Assembly (NCBI GenBank): GCA_052032335.1
Contig: JBPEWV010000104.1
Span: 1 to 16,871, forward strand
DNA length: 16,871 nucleotides
Origin: Pleionea sp052032335
GTDB taxonomy: Bacteria; Pseudomonadota; Gammaproteobacteria; Enterobacterales; Kangiellaceae
Direction of reading: 5' to 3'
The translations under genes and the position numbers were made by a program. Below the pieces are notes generated by a model that searched no databases, had not been told where the DNA came from, and was given only the letters and a program-made list of their open reading frames with translations. Below, piece after piece: positions 1 to 6,955 of the stretch. Position 1 is the first letter of the stretch. Each line of letters opens with the position of its first letter.

Positions 1-105
1 CGCAGTTGTTATTACTTTGGAATGACATCGCCGTGATTGGCAGAGCAAAAGCAGCTGCTGTCATGCGAGATGGATTTCATTGATAATCAAACCGAGGTAA
101 ATACT
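1..105. other. Left-edge leader without a recognisable gene
   Basis: No complete gene is visible here. A reading frame open from a TTG at 37 runs into the exported-protein gene, but a translation starting there would put a polar stretch ahead of a clean signal peptide. The real start is therefore the ATG at 106. The segment presumably holds the promoter of that gene, but I see no convincing -35/-10 pair. Confidence 0.5.
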
Positions 106-663
106 ATGAAAAAGTCACTCATTCCTTTCGCTTTCGGGGCCAGTTTACTCGCGGGTTCGGCCAGTGCGGTGCCCTGGTGTCACGGGGGAACCATTGTTGA
201 AATTGCCGATGTGTCCTGGTCGCAGGCACAGATCATGGCGAATTTTTCGGGCAGTGTACCTTCAGGCGTTATCGATCCGGAGTATTACACCACTTATACG
301 GCCACGCACAATTACGCTTCGACCTTTGCAGGCGGCGGTGGTGGATTTGGTGGCTATTCAGTTCCCGGTTCGGGGACGGTACGGGTGATCGCTTACGCGC
401 CTTACACTTACACCAATATGGTTGGCCCCGGTTACTATCACACCAGTCAGGGCGTGCAGTTTACAATCGATAAGTGCTACACCATTCCACCACTAACCCA
501 GCATTTGGAAGTTCGAGAAATTGATCCTAATGATGACGACGGCGGTATTGTGGTGCGCCCTTATGAAAAACTGACCAATATGGTTGAGTATTGGCGAGCG
601 CCCATTACCGATCCGGACGAGGACGCAGATTTCGACGAAGATGAAAAAGTCGAGCGTAAGTAG
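106..663 (+). CDS. Exported glycine/tyrosine-rich protein of unknown function
   Basis: This encodes 185 residues. The ATG at 106 is chosen because GAGG lies 8 nt upstream and because it begins a classical Sec signal peptide: MKK, a hydrophobic core, then ASA before VPW, with cleavage expected after residue 21. The mature protein has two cysteines, one next to the new N-terminus (WC) and one in DKC, which could pair. A Gly-rich, Tyr-rich middle (a run of five Gly near residue 80) is followed by a strongly acidic tail rich in Asp and Glu. No catalytic motif is visible. The absence of a lipobox suggests a soluble periplasmic or secreted protein. I do not recognise a named family. A perfect 13-bp stem-loop lies just after the stop, so it is probably monocistronic. 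Confidence 0.8.
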   Translation: MKKSLIPFAFGASLLAGSASAVPWCHGGTIVEIADVSWSQAQIMANFSGSVPSGVIDPEYYTTYTATHNYASTFAGGGGGFGGYSVPGSGTVRVIAYAPYTYTNMVGPGYYHTSQGVQFTIDKCYTIPPLTQHLEVREIDPNDDDGGIVVRPYEKLTNMVEYWRAPITDPDEDADFDEDEKVERK

Positions 664-680
664 CATTGACAAGTCGATAC

Positions 681-709
681 GACCGTAATTTTCGTTGAAA
701 ATTACGGTC
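681..709 (+). terminator. Perfect 13-bp stem-loop after the exported-protein gene
   Basis: GACCGTAATTTTC (681-693) pairs perfectly with GAAAATTACGGTC (697-709) across a 3-nt loop. It begins 17 nt after the stop codon at 661-663. No T-tract follows on either strand, so it may be a Rho-assisted 3' end or an RNA-stabilising hairpin rather than a textbook intrinsic terminator. Confidence 0.55.
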
Positions 710-713
710 AGTT

Positions 714-754
714 GAGTAATGTGTAAGGCTGCTTTGGGCCATTGCGCATTACTC
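714..754 (+). promoter_or_regulatory. Stem-loop directly in front of the TPR gene start
   Basis: GAGTAATGTG (714-723) can pair with CGCATTACTC (745-754), ten pairs including one U-G. An inner GGC/GCC pairing (727-729 with 738-740) is also possible. The 3' arm ends 1 nt before the ATG at 756, and no Shine-Dalgarno sequence is apparent. A role in translational control of the TPR gene is inference. Confidence 0.4.
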
Positions 755-755
755 T

Positions 756-2873
756 ATGAAATTATCAGACTATCGTTTGTTTTTGTTTTCTGCGGCAGCA
801 CTAAGCTTCTGCTGCAACTTATTCGCAAGCGAGTCAGCGACGTCACCCTGCTTTACGCGCTCGAAATCGATTGTCGAGCAAGTCGAACATTGCGAAAAAG
901 AACTGGCTCAATTACAGAAAACCTCCACAGCAAAAGGCACGTACACCGCCCAGTTTATTGATTACGCACTGCAACTCATGCGTTTAAATACACACCGAGG
1001 TGACTTTACGGGAGCCCGCCAATGGCTTAAGCAACTGGAAAACACTTCTCAGCAGCAGTTTTCTGACAAGCAGCTTTACAATTTTTTACGACGTAAAGGC
1101 ATTTTACTGTATCGCCAGGGCGAACTGCCCGCGGCTTTAAAAGTGTTTCGACAGGCACTGGATCACGCCGAATCAAAATTCAACGACTCCCAGATAGCCA
1201 AGTCGCTAAGCGATATTGGCACCGCGCACATGGCCATGATGGAGTACCCCGATTCATTAAACGCCTACAAGCGCAGCTTAGCCATAAAAGAGCAATACGC
1301 CAACGCCGAAGCGATTGCAGTAACCCTGAATAACATTGGTTCGGTGTATCGACACATGTCAGACTGGCAACAAGCGGAAGTCTATTACCGCCGCGCCATT
1401 CAACATTACGAACAAAGCAACCGGCCGGGACGCATCGCGCACACCCGAGAAAACTTGGGCGTTGTGTCTTTAAATCTCGGGCAACTTGATCGCGCTATCG
1501 AACTGTTCCAACGTTCACTGGACTATTTTAAGCAATCAAACAACCGTCACGCGCAATTACGCTTATCCATTTTGCTGGGTAAAGCGCACTTAAATCGCAA
1601 ACAATTAGAGCAGGCAGAGCAGTACTTAACCTTTGCAGAGACCCTCGCGCTGAATACTGGCAACTCCGATCAGTCCAATGCCCTTATGTTGCAACTGGGT
1701 CGACTGGCCAGTGCTAAAGGCTCGTACCAGCAAGCCGAGTCTTTGTTGGTTGCCGGTTTGAACGACGCGCAAGACAAAAAACAACGCGACACCTCACTGG
1801 CAATTTTACAAGCGCTAATAGATAACGCCGTGGCTTTTGAACAATGGCAGTCGGCCTTCGATTATCAAAAGCAACTGACCCAAAGCATGCTCGCTGCAAG
1901 AAAAGTCGCCTTTACCGATTCGTTAGCGCACAAACGGGCCGCCTTCGAATACGAGCAACAACTGAAAGAAATTACTTTGCTGAACAAAAACAAAGAAATT
2001 CAGGCCCTGGAACTGGAAAACCAACGTAATCAAATCACGATGATTATTCTTGCGTCTTTGATATTGACCCTGTTGCTCGGCTGGGTCATTGTCTGGTTAT
2101 TAAAAAAACGACGCGAACTTGCCGATCAGTACGATAAAGACATTGCTTACCACCGCGAACAGGTTGCAAAGCTGGGCGTTAATTACGCATCACTGAAAAA
2201 AGTGTTCGGTCAATTCAAACAACCCATCATCATCGTCAACAACCAACAGACCTTATTGTTTGCCAACGACGCGTGTCAAAAATTGTTGGCGATTGGCAAT
2301 CCGAAAGCCACATCCATTGCCCTGAATGAGATTGTCCCCGAGTCGAATGATGAGTTCTGGCAACTGTGGCACAGCCAGGATGAAATCGATAATCAATACG
2401 TCAAGCACGTTCGATTTTCGATCGACGGGCAAACATCAGAACATAATGTTTTGGTGTCGACCCTGCATCGCGAAGAATCCATTGGCGTGATTGTATTGTG
2501 CGATCCAGCGCACGATTCGGCGGGGCTCCCGGTTAATGCGCTTCTACCCAAAGCCAGCTTTCATCAGTTGCTGGTTGATCTGATGATTTCAAGTTTGGAA
2601 AATTGGGAAACGGCGACTCATTCATCACGCATCGAACTGGCCGAACAAAGTGGTATTTGGCGCGTCTCCATCGACGACGGGCGCCTGCGAACCCGATCAC
2701 TCGATCGTTATCTTTCACTCAAAACGTTACCCAAAAAACCGCGCTGGCGCGAAGTGGTTCGCACCGCTCATTTCGTTTTGGCTGAATGCCAACTCGACAC
2801 AGCCACCAAGTCGTCTCTGGAAGAGAAACTGGCGGCAGTGACCGATCACCTGCGAGCCGAAGCGTTAATTTGA
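756..2873 (+). CDS. Membrane-anchored TPR protein with PAS-like and conserved C-terminal domain
   Basis: This encodes 705 residues. The N-terminus has a signal peptide-like segment (hydrophobic residues 8-23), so the TPR part should be periplasmic. TPR-type helix pairs fill about residues 105-370 with typical consensus spacing (for example LNNIGSVYRHMSDWQQAEVY near 191). A charged, probably coiled-coil helix covers 385-425, followed by a transmembrane helix at 427-449 ending in KKRR. The cytoplasmic part has a PAS-like fold at about 475-585 (QPIIIVNNQQTLLFANDAC) and a C-terminal domain at about 600-680 with DDGRLRTRSLDRYLSL and PRWREVVRTAHFVL. I recall similar C-terminal domains in TPR proteins of marine gammaproteobacteria, without a defined function. 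No histidine kinase, GGDEF, EAL or classical HTH motif is visible. It is probably a signal receptor linking periplasmic TPR contacts to a cytoplasmic output. The start has no clear SD. The last 9 nt overlap the convergent gene. Confidence 0.88.
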   Translation: MKLSDYRLFLFSAAALSFCCNLFASESATSPCFTRSKSIVEQVEHCEKELAQLQKTSTAKGTYTAQFIDYALQLMRLNTHRGDFTGARQWLKQLENTSQQQFSDKQLYNFLRRKGILLYRQGELPAALKVFRQALDHAESKFNDSQIAKSLSDIGTAHMAMMEYPDSLNAYKRSLAIKEQYANAEAIAVTLNNIGSVYRHMSDWQQAEVYYRRAIQHYEQSNRPGRIAHTRENLGVVSLNLGQLDRAIELFQRSLDYFKQSNNRHAQLRLSILLGKAHLNRKQLEQAEQYLTFAETLALNTGNSDQSNALMLQLGRLASAKGSYQQAESLLVAGLNDAQDKKQRDTSLAILQALIDNAVAFEQWQSAFDYQKQLTQSMLAARKVAFTDSLAHKRAAFEYEQQLKEITLLNKNKEIQALELENQRNQITMIILASLILTLLLGWVIVWLLKKRRELADQYDKDIAYHREQVAKLGVNYASLKKVFGQFKQPIIIVNNQQTLLFANDACQKLLAIGNPKATSIALNEIVPESNDEFWQLWHSQDEIDNQYVKHVRFSIDGQTSEHNVLVSTLHREESIGVIVLCDPAHDSAGLPVNALLPKASFHQLLVDLMISSLENWETATHSSRIELAEQSGIWRVSIDDGRLRTRSLDRYLSLKTLPKKPRWREVVRTAHFVLAECQLDTATKSSLEEKLAAVTDHLRAEALI

Positions 2874-3377
2874 GCTGGAGCGCGCTTCTCGCGTGGTCGG
2901 CTCAGCCGCCAAGGTGTCAGACGAGTCGGTTTCTAGCGACGAAATGACACAGTAGCCGCAGCTAAACTCAACGCCTTGGTCGATGGAATAAATCTCATGA
3001 TGATTTTCTTCGGCGTTTTTCATGGTCACCGGACTGTGAAAAATAGGCCGAACCGTGAGATGATCGCCGCGGCTTCGATACGCCAATTCATCGCTACTGA
3101 ACGAATGGCAAATAGAACCGGCGGCCCGAAAAGATAAATCGTAATCGTCGTCGAACTGACCGCAGCTACGATATTGAGTGCACACGGCATCTTGCTCATC
3201 ACGAAATTTTTCCAACAAAATTTTATTTAAGTTAAAGGTTCCTAAAATTTTGATTTCGCCATTCGCACACCACCCCTTTTCGATGGCCTCTTCATGCGCA
3301 CTCACCCCGAGTGCAAACGTGCTGGCCACGATGGCTATACTCAACTGTTGCAGCTTCGACATCTTATTGCTCTTCAT
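2865..3377 (-). CDS. Exported six-cysteine protein of unknown function
   Basis: This encodes 170 residues. The ATG at 3377 has AAGG 6 nt upstream on the minus strand. An alternative ATG five codons downstream is possible. A signal peptide runs to about residue 27 (VSA before HEE). The mature protein has six cysteines (WC, VC, SC, IC and a CGYC near the C-terminus), suggesting three disulfides in the periplasm or outside the cell. The CGYC pair is not in a thioredoxin-like context. The tail is rich in Ser and Asp. No family recognised. The gene converges on the TPR gene, overlapping its 3' end by 9 nt with no room for an intergenic terminator. A TATAAG -10-like hexamer lies at 3411-3416 (minus), about 35 nt before the start, with a poor -35. 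Confidence 0.75.
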   Translation of the reverse strand: MKSNKMSKLQQLSIAIVASTFALGVSAHEEAIEKGWCANGEIKILGTFNLNKILLEKFRDEQDAVCTQYRSCGQFDDDYDLSFRAAGSICHSFSSDELAYRSRGDHLTVRPIFHSPVTMKNAEENHHEIYSIDQGVEFSCGYCVISSLETDSSDTLAAEPTTREARSSSN

Positions 3378-3491
3378 ACCACACCTTTTGTGTCCCTATC
3401 CTGAGTCCATCTTATACAGCCGCTCGTGAAACCCCAACGATTTATCGGGTAAAAACCGGGCAAAAACACTAAGGCATTGATAAATAAAGGC

Positions 3492-4412
3492 TTATTGGCA
3501 GCTATTTAAATCAAAGTCGAAGCTCGCAGTGCTGAGTCGATTGCCAATATCGGACAGCTCATCAAGTAAAATACCCTTTTCTGTAATCACCAATTGGTTT
3601 GAGTCGAACATGGGCGGCTGGCCAATTAATACCGATGAGGCTCCTTGAAAGCTAGCAAATCCGGTGGCGTATTGTTTGTTACCCGACGCGTCGATATAGA
3701 ATAACTGACCCGACAAATAATCGGTGACGATGGCACCACCACAGTAGGGAATCAAATCGTCGAATATCGTGTTGCGATGAAAAAATGGTCGCGCTGGTTC
3801 TGGGGAGCCATCATCGTTAATGGCGATCTGCTTTATGTTGCCACCGTCGGTTAACCAAAGTTGATTATCAAGAAACTGAATACCATTAGGATTACTGACA
3901 TTTTGCGACTTGCCGGCCCATTGGGTGTCGATGTCTTGGATATTTTGCAGTGAATCTTCCCCAACCGTAATCCGAACAATACTACCTTGGCTGAAATAAG
4001 CCGTGTTAGCAATGTAAAGATACCGCTGTCCGTCACTGGTTAGGCCATTTGGTAAGGCGATATGGCTCAGATCGGCAATCACTTCTAATTGTGCGTCGGG
4101 CTCCGATAAATTGAATCCCAAAAGCCACTTTTTAGCGTTGACCAGTTTAACTTCGGTACACAGAGTAAAAAGCATATGCTCAATTTGAGTGATGCCTGTG
4201 TATGCGCAGTCAGGACCGTTTAAATTGTTAGCGCTCAAGGTTTCGCGTTGTTGTTGCAATTCAAACAACGCACTTCCGCCGCTTATGAACAATCGACCGT
4301 CGAGTGTAAAGTGTAAATTCTCGGCATCAGGAACGGTATCAACCGCCGTTTTTACATAACAAGCCGACAGTAAACCAAGTACGATTAAATACGTTAATGT
4401 TCTAATAGCCAT
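3492..4412 (-). CDS. SMP-30/NHL-like beta-propeller lipoprotein
   Basis: This encodes 306 residues. The ATG at 4412 is preceded on the minus strand by AAAGGA about 7 nt away. Residues 1-17 form a lipoprotein signal ending in the lipobox LSAC with the lipidated Cys at 18. Tyr at +2 favours sorting to the outer membrane. The rest has repeated blade-like strands, including ALPNGLTSDGQRYLYIANTA and NPNGIQFLDNQLWLTDGGN, the NG...(L/W)YxxD/N pattern of SMP-30/gluconolactonase and NHL propellers. I cannot assign an enzymatic activity because the metal ligands are not clear from sequence alone. A binding or scaffold role is equally likely. It is transcribed away from another lipoprotein gene across a dyad-rich 179-nt spacer. 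The Cys-rich exported protein lies 114 nt downstream on the same strand. Confidence 0.8.
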   Translation of the reverse strand: MAIRTLTYLIVLGLLSACYVKTAVDTVPDAENLHFTLDGRLFISGGSALFELQQQRETLSANNLNGPDCAYTGITQIEHMLFTLCTEVKLVNAKKWLLGFNLSEPDAQLEVIADLSHIALPNGLTSDGQRYLYIANTAYFSQGSIVRITVGEDSLQNIQDIDTQWAGKSQNVSNPNGIQFLDNQLWLTDGGNIKQIAINDDGSPEPARPFFHRNTIFDDLIPYCGGAIVTDYLSGQLFYIDASGNKQYATGFASFQGASSVLIGQPPMFDSNQLVITEKGILLDELSDIGNRLSTASFDFDLNSCQ

Positions 4413-4456
4413 GATAAGTCCTTTGTATTTTTTGTTGTTTGGTTTAGGCTATCGAT

Positions 4457-4515
4457 AGGTAATGAAATTGACAATTACCTTGTTGAGATATTTCTGCTTG
4501 GTTTGCAAACAAGGT
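4457..4515. promoter_or_regulatory. Overlapping dyads in the divergent lipoprotein promoter region
   Basis: Three symmetric elements sit between the divergent starts at 4412 and 4592. They are AGGTAAT (4457-4463) against ATTACCT (4474-4480), ACCTTGTT (4477-4484) against AACAAGGT (4508-4515), and a 10-bp perfect palindrome GTTTGCAAAC (4501-4510). A consensus -35 hexamer TTGACA (4468-4473) lies inside the first dyad, but no good -10 follows at 16-18 bp. On the minus strand, TTGTCA pairs at 17 bp with a weak TAGCCT. The arrangement resembles operators for a regulator of one or both genes, which is inference. Confidence 0.4.
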
Positions 4516-4591
4516 CGTCATTCGACGCACCCTATTTCACGGGCTCGTTGAGTGATTCAATTTTCAATTAGTATTGGATAGGACATTATTT

Positions 4592-5209
4592 ATGATTTAT
4601 CGTATTACCAAGTCTCAAAGCACACCTTTAATTACCGCATTGACTTTCGGCTTATTGTTCACTTTTTCAATCACTGGTTGTGACAATAACAACAAGGCCC
4701 TTCAAGACGAAGAAACATTTGTTTTTTTTGTGCAATACACCAATGCTGCTTTCGGTCCAGACTTTCGAGCACTGTACATTAATAACGATGGCGAAGTTAT
4801 CAAAGCCGAAGATTCGGAGTTGCCGACGATGACCCTCGATGGCAGTTACACCCAAAGTGAACTGGAAACTTATTTTTTTCCGAACCAATCACTTTTAACC
4901 ACTTTGTCGGAAAATCAGCAAGCGATACTTGGGCAAGCCAGTGTGTATGTTGATGCGTCTGGGTTAGAAGAAGTTAGTAGTTCGCAATGCGAAGATGCCG
5001 GCACTTATCGGTACGGATTTTACACCTTTAACGCTTCGATTAGAGAGTACGAGGAAACGTTGCTCTATATCACAAGTGCACCCGGCATTGAATTAAACAC
5101 TTCCGATGGCGCTGATGTAATCACTGAGTTACTAATGGAATTAGCCACAGATGCTGAAATAGCTTTCCCTTTGGCTGGCCCCTGTGCCGGTTACTGGAAT
5201 TTTGAGTAA
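4592..5209 (+). CDS. Lipoprotein of unknown function
   Basis: This encodes 205 residues. The ATG at 4592 is chosen because AGGA lies 8 nt upstream. A TTG at 4574 would also be in frame but lacks support. The signal ends in the lipobox ITGC with Cys at residue 30. It is followed by Asp-Asn, which in enterobacteria is an inner-membrane retention signal for the Lol system. The mature part is about 175 residues, acidic and rich in Thr, Tyr and Phe, with two further cysteines (SQCED and GPCAG) that could form a disulfide. No domain recognised. It is divergent from the propeller lipoprotein gene and ends immediately before a GC-rich hairpin, so it is probably a single-gene transcript. Co-regulation with the propeller lipoprotein is possible. 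Confidence 0.75.
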   Translation: MIYRITKSQSTPLITALTFGLLFTFSITGCDNNNKALQDEETFVFFVQYTNAAFGPDFRALYINNDGEVIKAEDSELPTMTLDGSYTQSELETYFFPNQSLLTTLSENQQAILGQASVYVDASGLEEVSSSQCEDAGTYRYGFYTFNASIREYEETLLYITSAPGIELNTSDGADVITELLMELATDAEIAFPLAGPCAGYWNFE

Positions 5210-5210
5210 A

Positions 5211-5239
5211 TAAACGGGGGAGAAATGCCTCCCCGTTTA
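5211..5239 (+). terminator. GC-rich hairpin terminator after the lipoprotein gene
   Basis: TAAACGGGG (5211-5219) pairs with CCCCGTTTA (5231-5239), and AG/CT pairs inside extend the stem past a one-base bulge. It starts 1 nt after the TAA codon. The T-rich tail is short and broken, so termination may be incomplete. Confidence 0.65.
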
Positions 5240-5317
5240 ATTACTGACTTTTCTCGCACCACCAATCGGGGTAAAATTCGACTCCAACCAATTTCCATTA
5301 CTGTTACAGGACTATTT

Positions 5318-6034
5318 ATGGGCCGCGCCTATCAAAATCGAAAAGAATCGATGGCAAAAACCTCTGATGCCAACGCCAAAGTTTACAGCAAATTCAGTCG
5401 TGAAATTTACGTCTGCGCCAAATCGGGCGGCCCCGATCCCGATGCTAACCTGGCGTTACGCAGTCTGCTGGATCGTGCAAAACGCAGTCAGGTGCCAGCC
5501 CACGTTATCGACAAAGCAATCGATAAAGCGACAGGCGGCGCGGGCGAAGATTTTGCCGTGGCACGATACGAAGGTTTCGGACCCGGCAATTGCATGGTGA
5601 TTGTCGACTGCCTGACGGACAATCCGAATCGCACTTTTGGTGATGTGCGTCAGTGCTTCACCAAAACAAAATGCAAAATAGGCACTCAGGGCAGCGTCAG
5701 TCATATGTTCGACCACTGCGCCATCTTTGTATTTAGTGGTCAAGATGAAGAGTCGGTACTGGACGCACTCATGGAAGCCGATGTCGATGTCACCGACATT
5801 GAAAACGAAGGCAACACCATTACGGTATTCACTCCGCACAGTGAATATTTTAAAGCCAAGCAGGCGCTTAATGATGCCTTCGGTGATATTGAGTTTGAAG
5901 TGGACGAAATTCAGTTTATTCCTCAGACATCGACGCCCATCGAAGGTGACGACCGTGAAATGTTTGATAAGTTTCTCGACATGCTAAACGATTTAGACGA
6001 CGTACAGAATGTTTATCACAATGCCGAAGTATAA
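5318..6034 (+). CDS. yeeN: YebC/PmpR-family protein, YeeN type
   Basis: This encodes 238 residues, close to E. coli YeeN. The ATG at 5318 is chosen because AGGA is 6 nt upstream and the protein then begins MGRAYQNRKESMAK, as in this family. Diagnostic stretches are KVYSKFSREIYVCAKSGGPD, LDRAKRSQVPAHVIDKAIDK, ARYEGFGPGN, NRTFGDVRQCFTK and GSVSHMFD, in the usual order over the full length. The family was long annotated as transcriptional regulators. Work on YebC and mitochondrial TACO1 points instead to a ribosome-associated role in relieving stalling at proline-rich stretches. Which applies to the YeeN branch is not settled by sequence. Cytoplasmic. A TAAAAT hexamer at 5272-5277 could be its -10, with a poor -35. 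It stands alone, with a terminator before it and 500 nt of non-coding sequence after it. Confidence 0.93.
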   Translation: MGRAYQNRKESMAKTSDANAKVYSKFSREIYVCAKSGGPDPDANLALRSLLDRAKRSQVPAHVIDKAIDKATGGAGEDFAVARYEGFGPGNCMVIVDCLTDNPNRTFGDVRQCFTKTKCKIGTQGSVSHMFDHCAIFVFSGQDEESVLDALMEADVDVTDIENEGNTITVFTPHSEYFKAKQALNDAFGDIEFEVDEIQFIPQTSTPIEGDDREMFDKFLDMLNDLDDVQNVYHNAEV

Positions 6035-6171
6035 ACTGTAGTGACTCATACTTGATCTGACACTTTACAAACTACAGCCTGACTTAATCGTACAGCTTAC
6101 GTTTCAGTAATTGGCCATTAGTGGACACAAATCTACGCCTGGTCGATAGGCAGAAATTGCCATGAAGCGGA
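6035..6171. other. Non-coding stretch after yeeN
   Basis: No gene is seen. CTGTAGT and ACTACAG shortly after the stop could form a weak stem with a long loop. No terminator with a T-tract is visible until the strong one at 6483, so the yeeN transcript may extend through the repeat that follows. Confidence 0.4.
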
Positions 6172-6305
6172 CACTGGTCCTCCCACTTTTCAAGGGGGAG
6201 TTAGAGGGGGTTAAACTGGACGTTCAAAAAATACCTAGGTTGAGCAGTAGACGGTTAGTGCGTTCAACCCCACCTAACCTCCCCTTCGCAAGGGGAGGAA
6301 CTGTG
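6172..6305. repeat. 134-bp palindromic MITE-like element
   Basis: The ends are imperfect inverted repeats of about 40 bp. The left begins CACTGGTCCTCCC and the right, read in reverse complement, begins CACAGTTCCTCCCC. Both continue into similar GGGGAG-TTAG-GGGGTT blocks. Each arm also folds on itself. The right one holds CCTCCCCTT (6278-6286) and AAGGGGAGG (6290-6298) around a 3-nt loop. Translation gives the PLFKGE.../PPNLPFARGG signature I recall from short dispersed repeats common in bacterial genomes. It carries no transposase, so it would have needed one in trans. No clear target-site duplication is visible. Confidence 0.7.
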
Positions 6306-6482
6306 AGTCTTTTACATATAAGCGAGTATCAACAATGTGATGCTTCATGCCTAACCCAAAATCCCCAATGTCCGCTAAAAGATATCAACAGAAGCCATAT
6401 TGTTAGTTTATATCAAACTCTTATCACCAAAGTTGTAAGTTTAAATTTAGACTAATCCATAAAACATTTTTATTGCCGACAG
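6306..6482. other. AT-rich non-coding stretch between repeat and terminator
   Basis: An open frame runs from inside the repeat to 6455 but has no start of its own and no protein-like composition. I see no good promoter. The segment could be the 3' end of a long yeeN transcript or a small RNA ending at the terminator at 6483. Neither is supported beyond position. Confidence 0.35.
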
Positions 6483-6521
6483 AAAAAGGCTCTGCATCTG
6501 CAGAGCCTTTTTGCTTTTTTT
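6483..6521. terminator. Strong bidirectional intrinsic terminator
   Basis: AAAAAGGCTCTGCA (6483-6496) pairs perfectly with TGCAGAGCCTTTTT (6499-6512) over a 2-nt centre. On the plus strand a further T7 follows at 6515-6521. On the minus strand the stem is followed by five U residues. It sits 13 nt past the stop of the minus-strand gene at 6535, so it certainly serves that gene and also stops plus-strand transcription from the yeeN side. Confidence 0.9.
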
Positions 6522-6534
6522 GTAATCGATCTGT

Positions 6535-6897
6535 TTATTCGTGATAGACCGAACCGGTCGAAGAATAAATGTAGGTGCATTTACCATTGTTGTCTTTTTG
6601 CATGTACAAATAAGACTCATTACTCAAGCCACGAATTTGCTCGTGATGATAACTTTCATTCGTGGTGCAATAGAACGAGGTTCCCGCCGCGTTTCTTGCA
6701 CTGCAAATTCCGTATTGTGAGCTGCTCAACCCGACAAACGCACAGCTGATGTACTGCGTGTTATCAGCGCTATTACGAGCGCCTATCATTGAGCCATATG
6801 CCGTATTGCCCGAGACATTCACCTGATAATGATTGGTAAACCCGGCCGTAGCGGCGCCAGAAATGATAAGTGCGATTACTGTGATTAGATATTTCAT
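6535..6897 (-). CDS. Small exported cysteine-containing protein
   Basis: This encodes 120 residues. The ATG at 6897 is preferred over the in-frame ATG at 6921 because AAGGAG lies 7 nt upstream and because the protein then opens with a compact signal peptide (MKYLITVIALIISGAATA), cleaved near residue 18. The mature protein of about 100 residues has four cysteines, in contexts ISCAF, GICSARNAAG, FYCTT and GKCTYIYS. This pattern recurs in small periplasmic proteins of proteobacteria that I recall only as hypothetical. Two disulfides are plausible. No enzymatic motif. It lies 58 nt after the membrane-anchored coiled-coil gene on the same strand, so the two may be co-transcribed, and it ends at a strong terminator. 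Confidence 0.78.
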   Translation of the reverse strand: MKYLITVIALIISGAATAGFTNHYQVNVSGNTAYGSMIGARNSADNTQYISCAFVGLSSSQYGICSARNAAGTSFYCTTNESYHHEQIRGLSNESYLYMQKDNNGKCTYIYSSTGSVYHE

Positions 6898-6955
6898 TGT
6901 GTTGCTCCTTATGGTTTTCACCGTTGTTTAAAAAAAGTCCGTCTTATCGAAATGC

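Noticed and set aside
5456..5839. 127-codon frame antisense to yeeN
   Set aside because: It lies wholly inside a well-supported gene of a known family and has no SD or recognisable domain.
6162..6455. 97-codon open frame after yeeN
   Set aside because: Its first half is translation of the palindromic repeat (PLFKGE.../NLPFARGG pattern) and its second half has no protein-like character.
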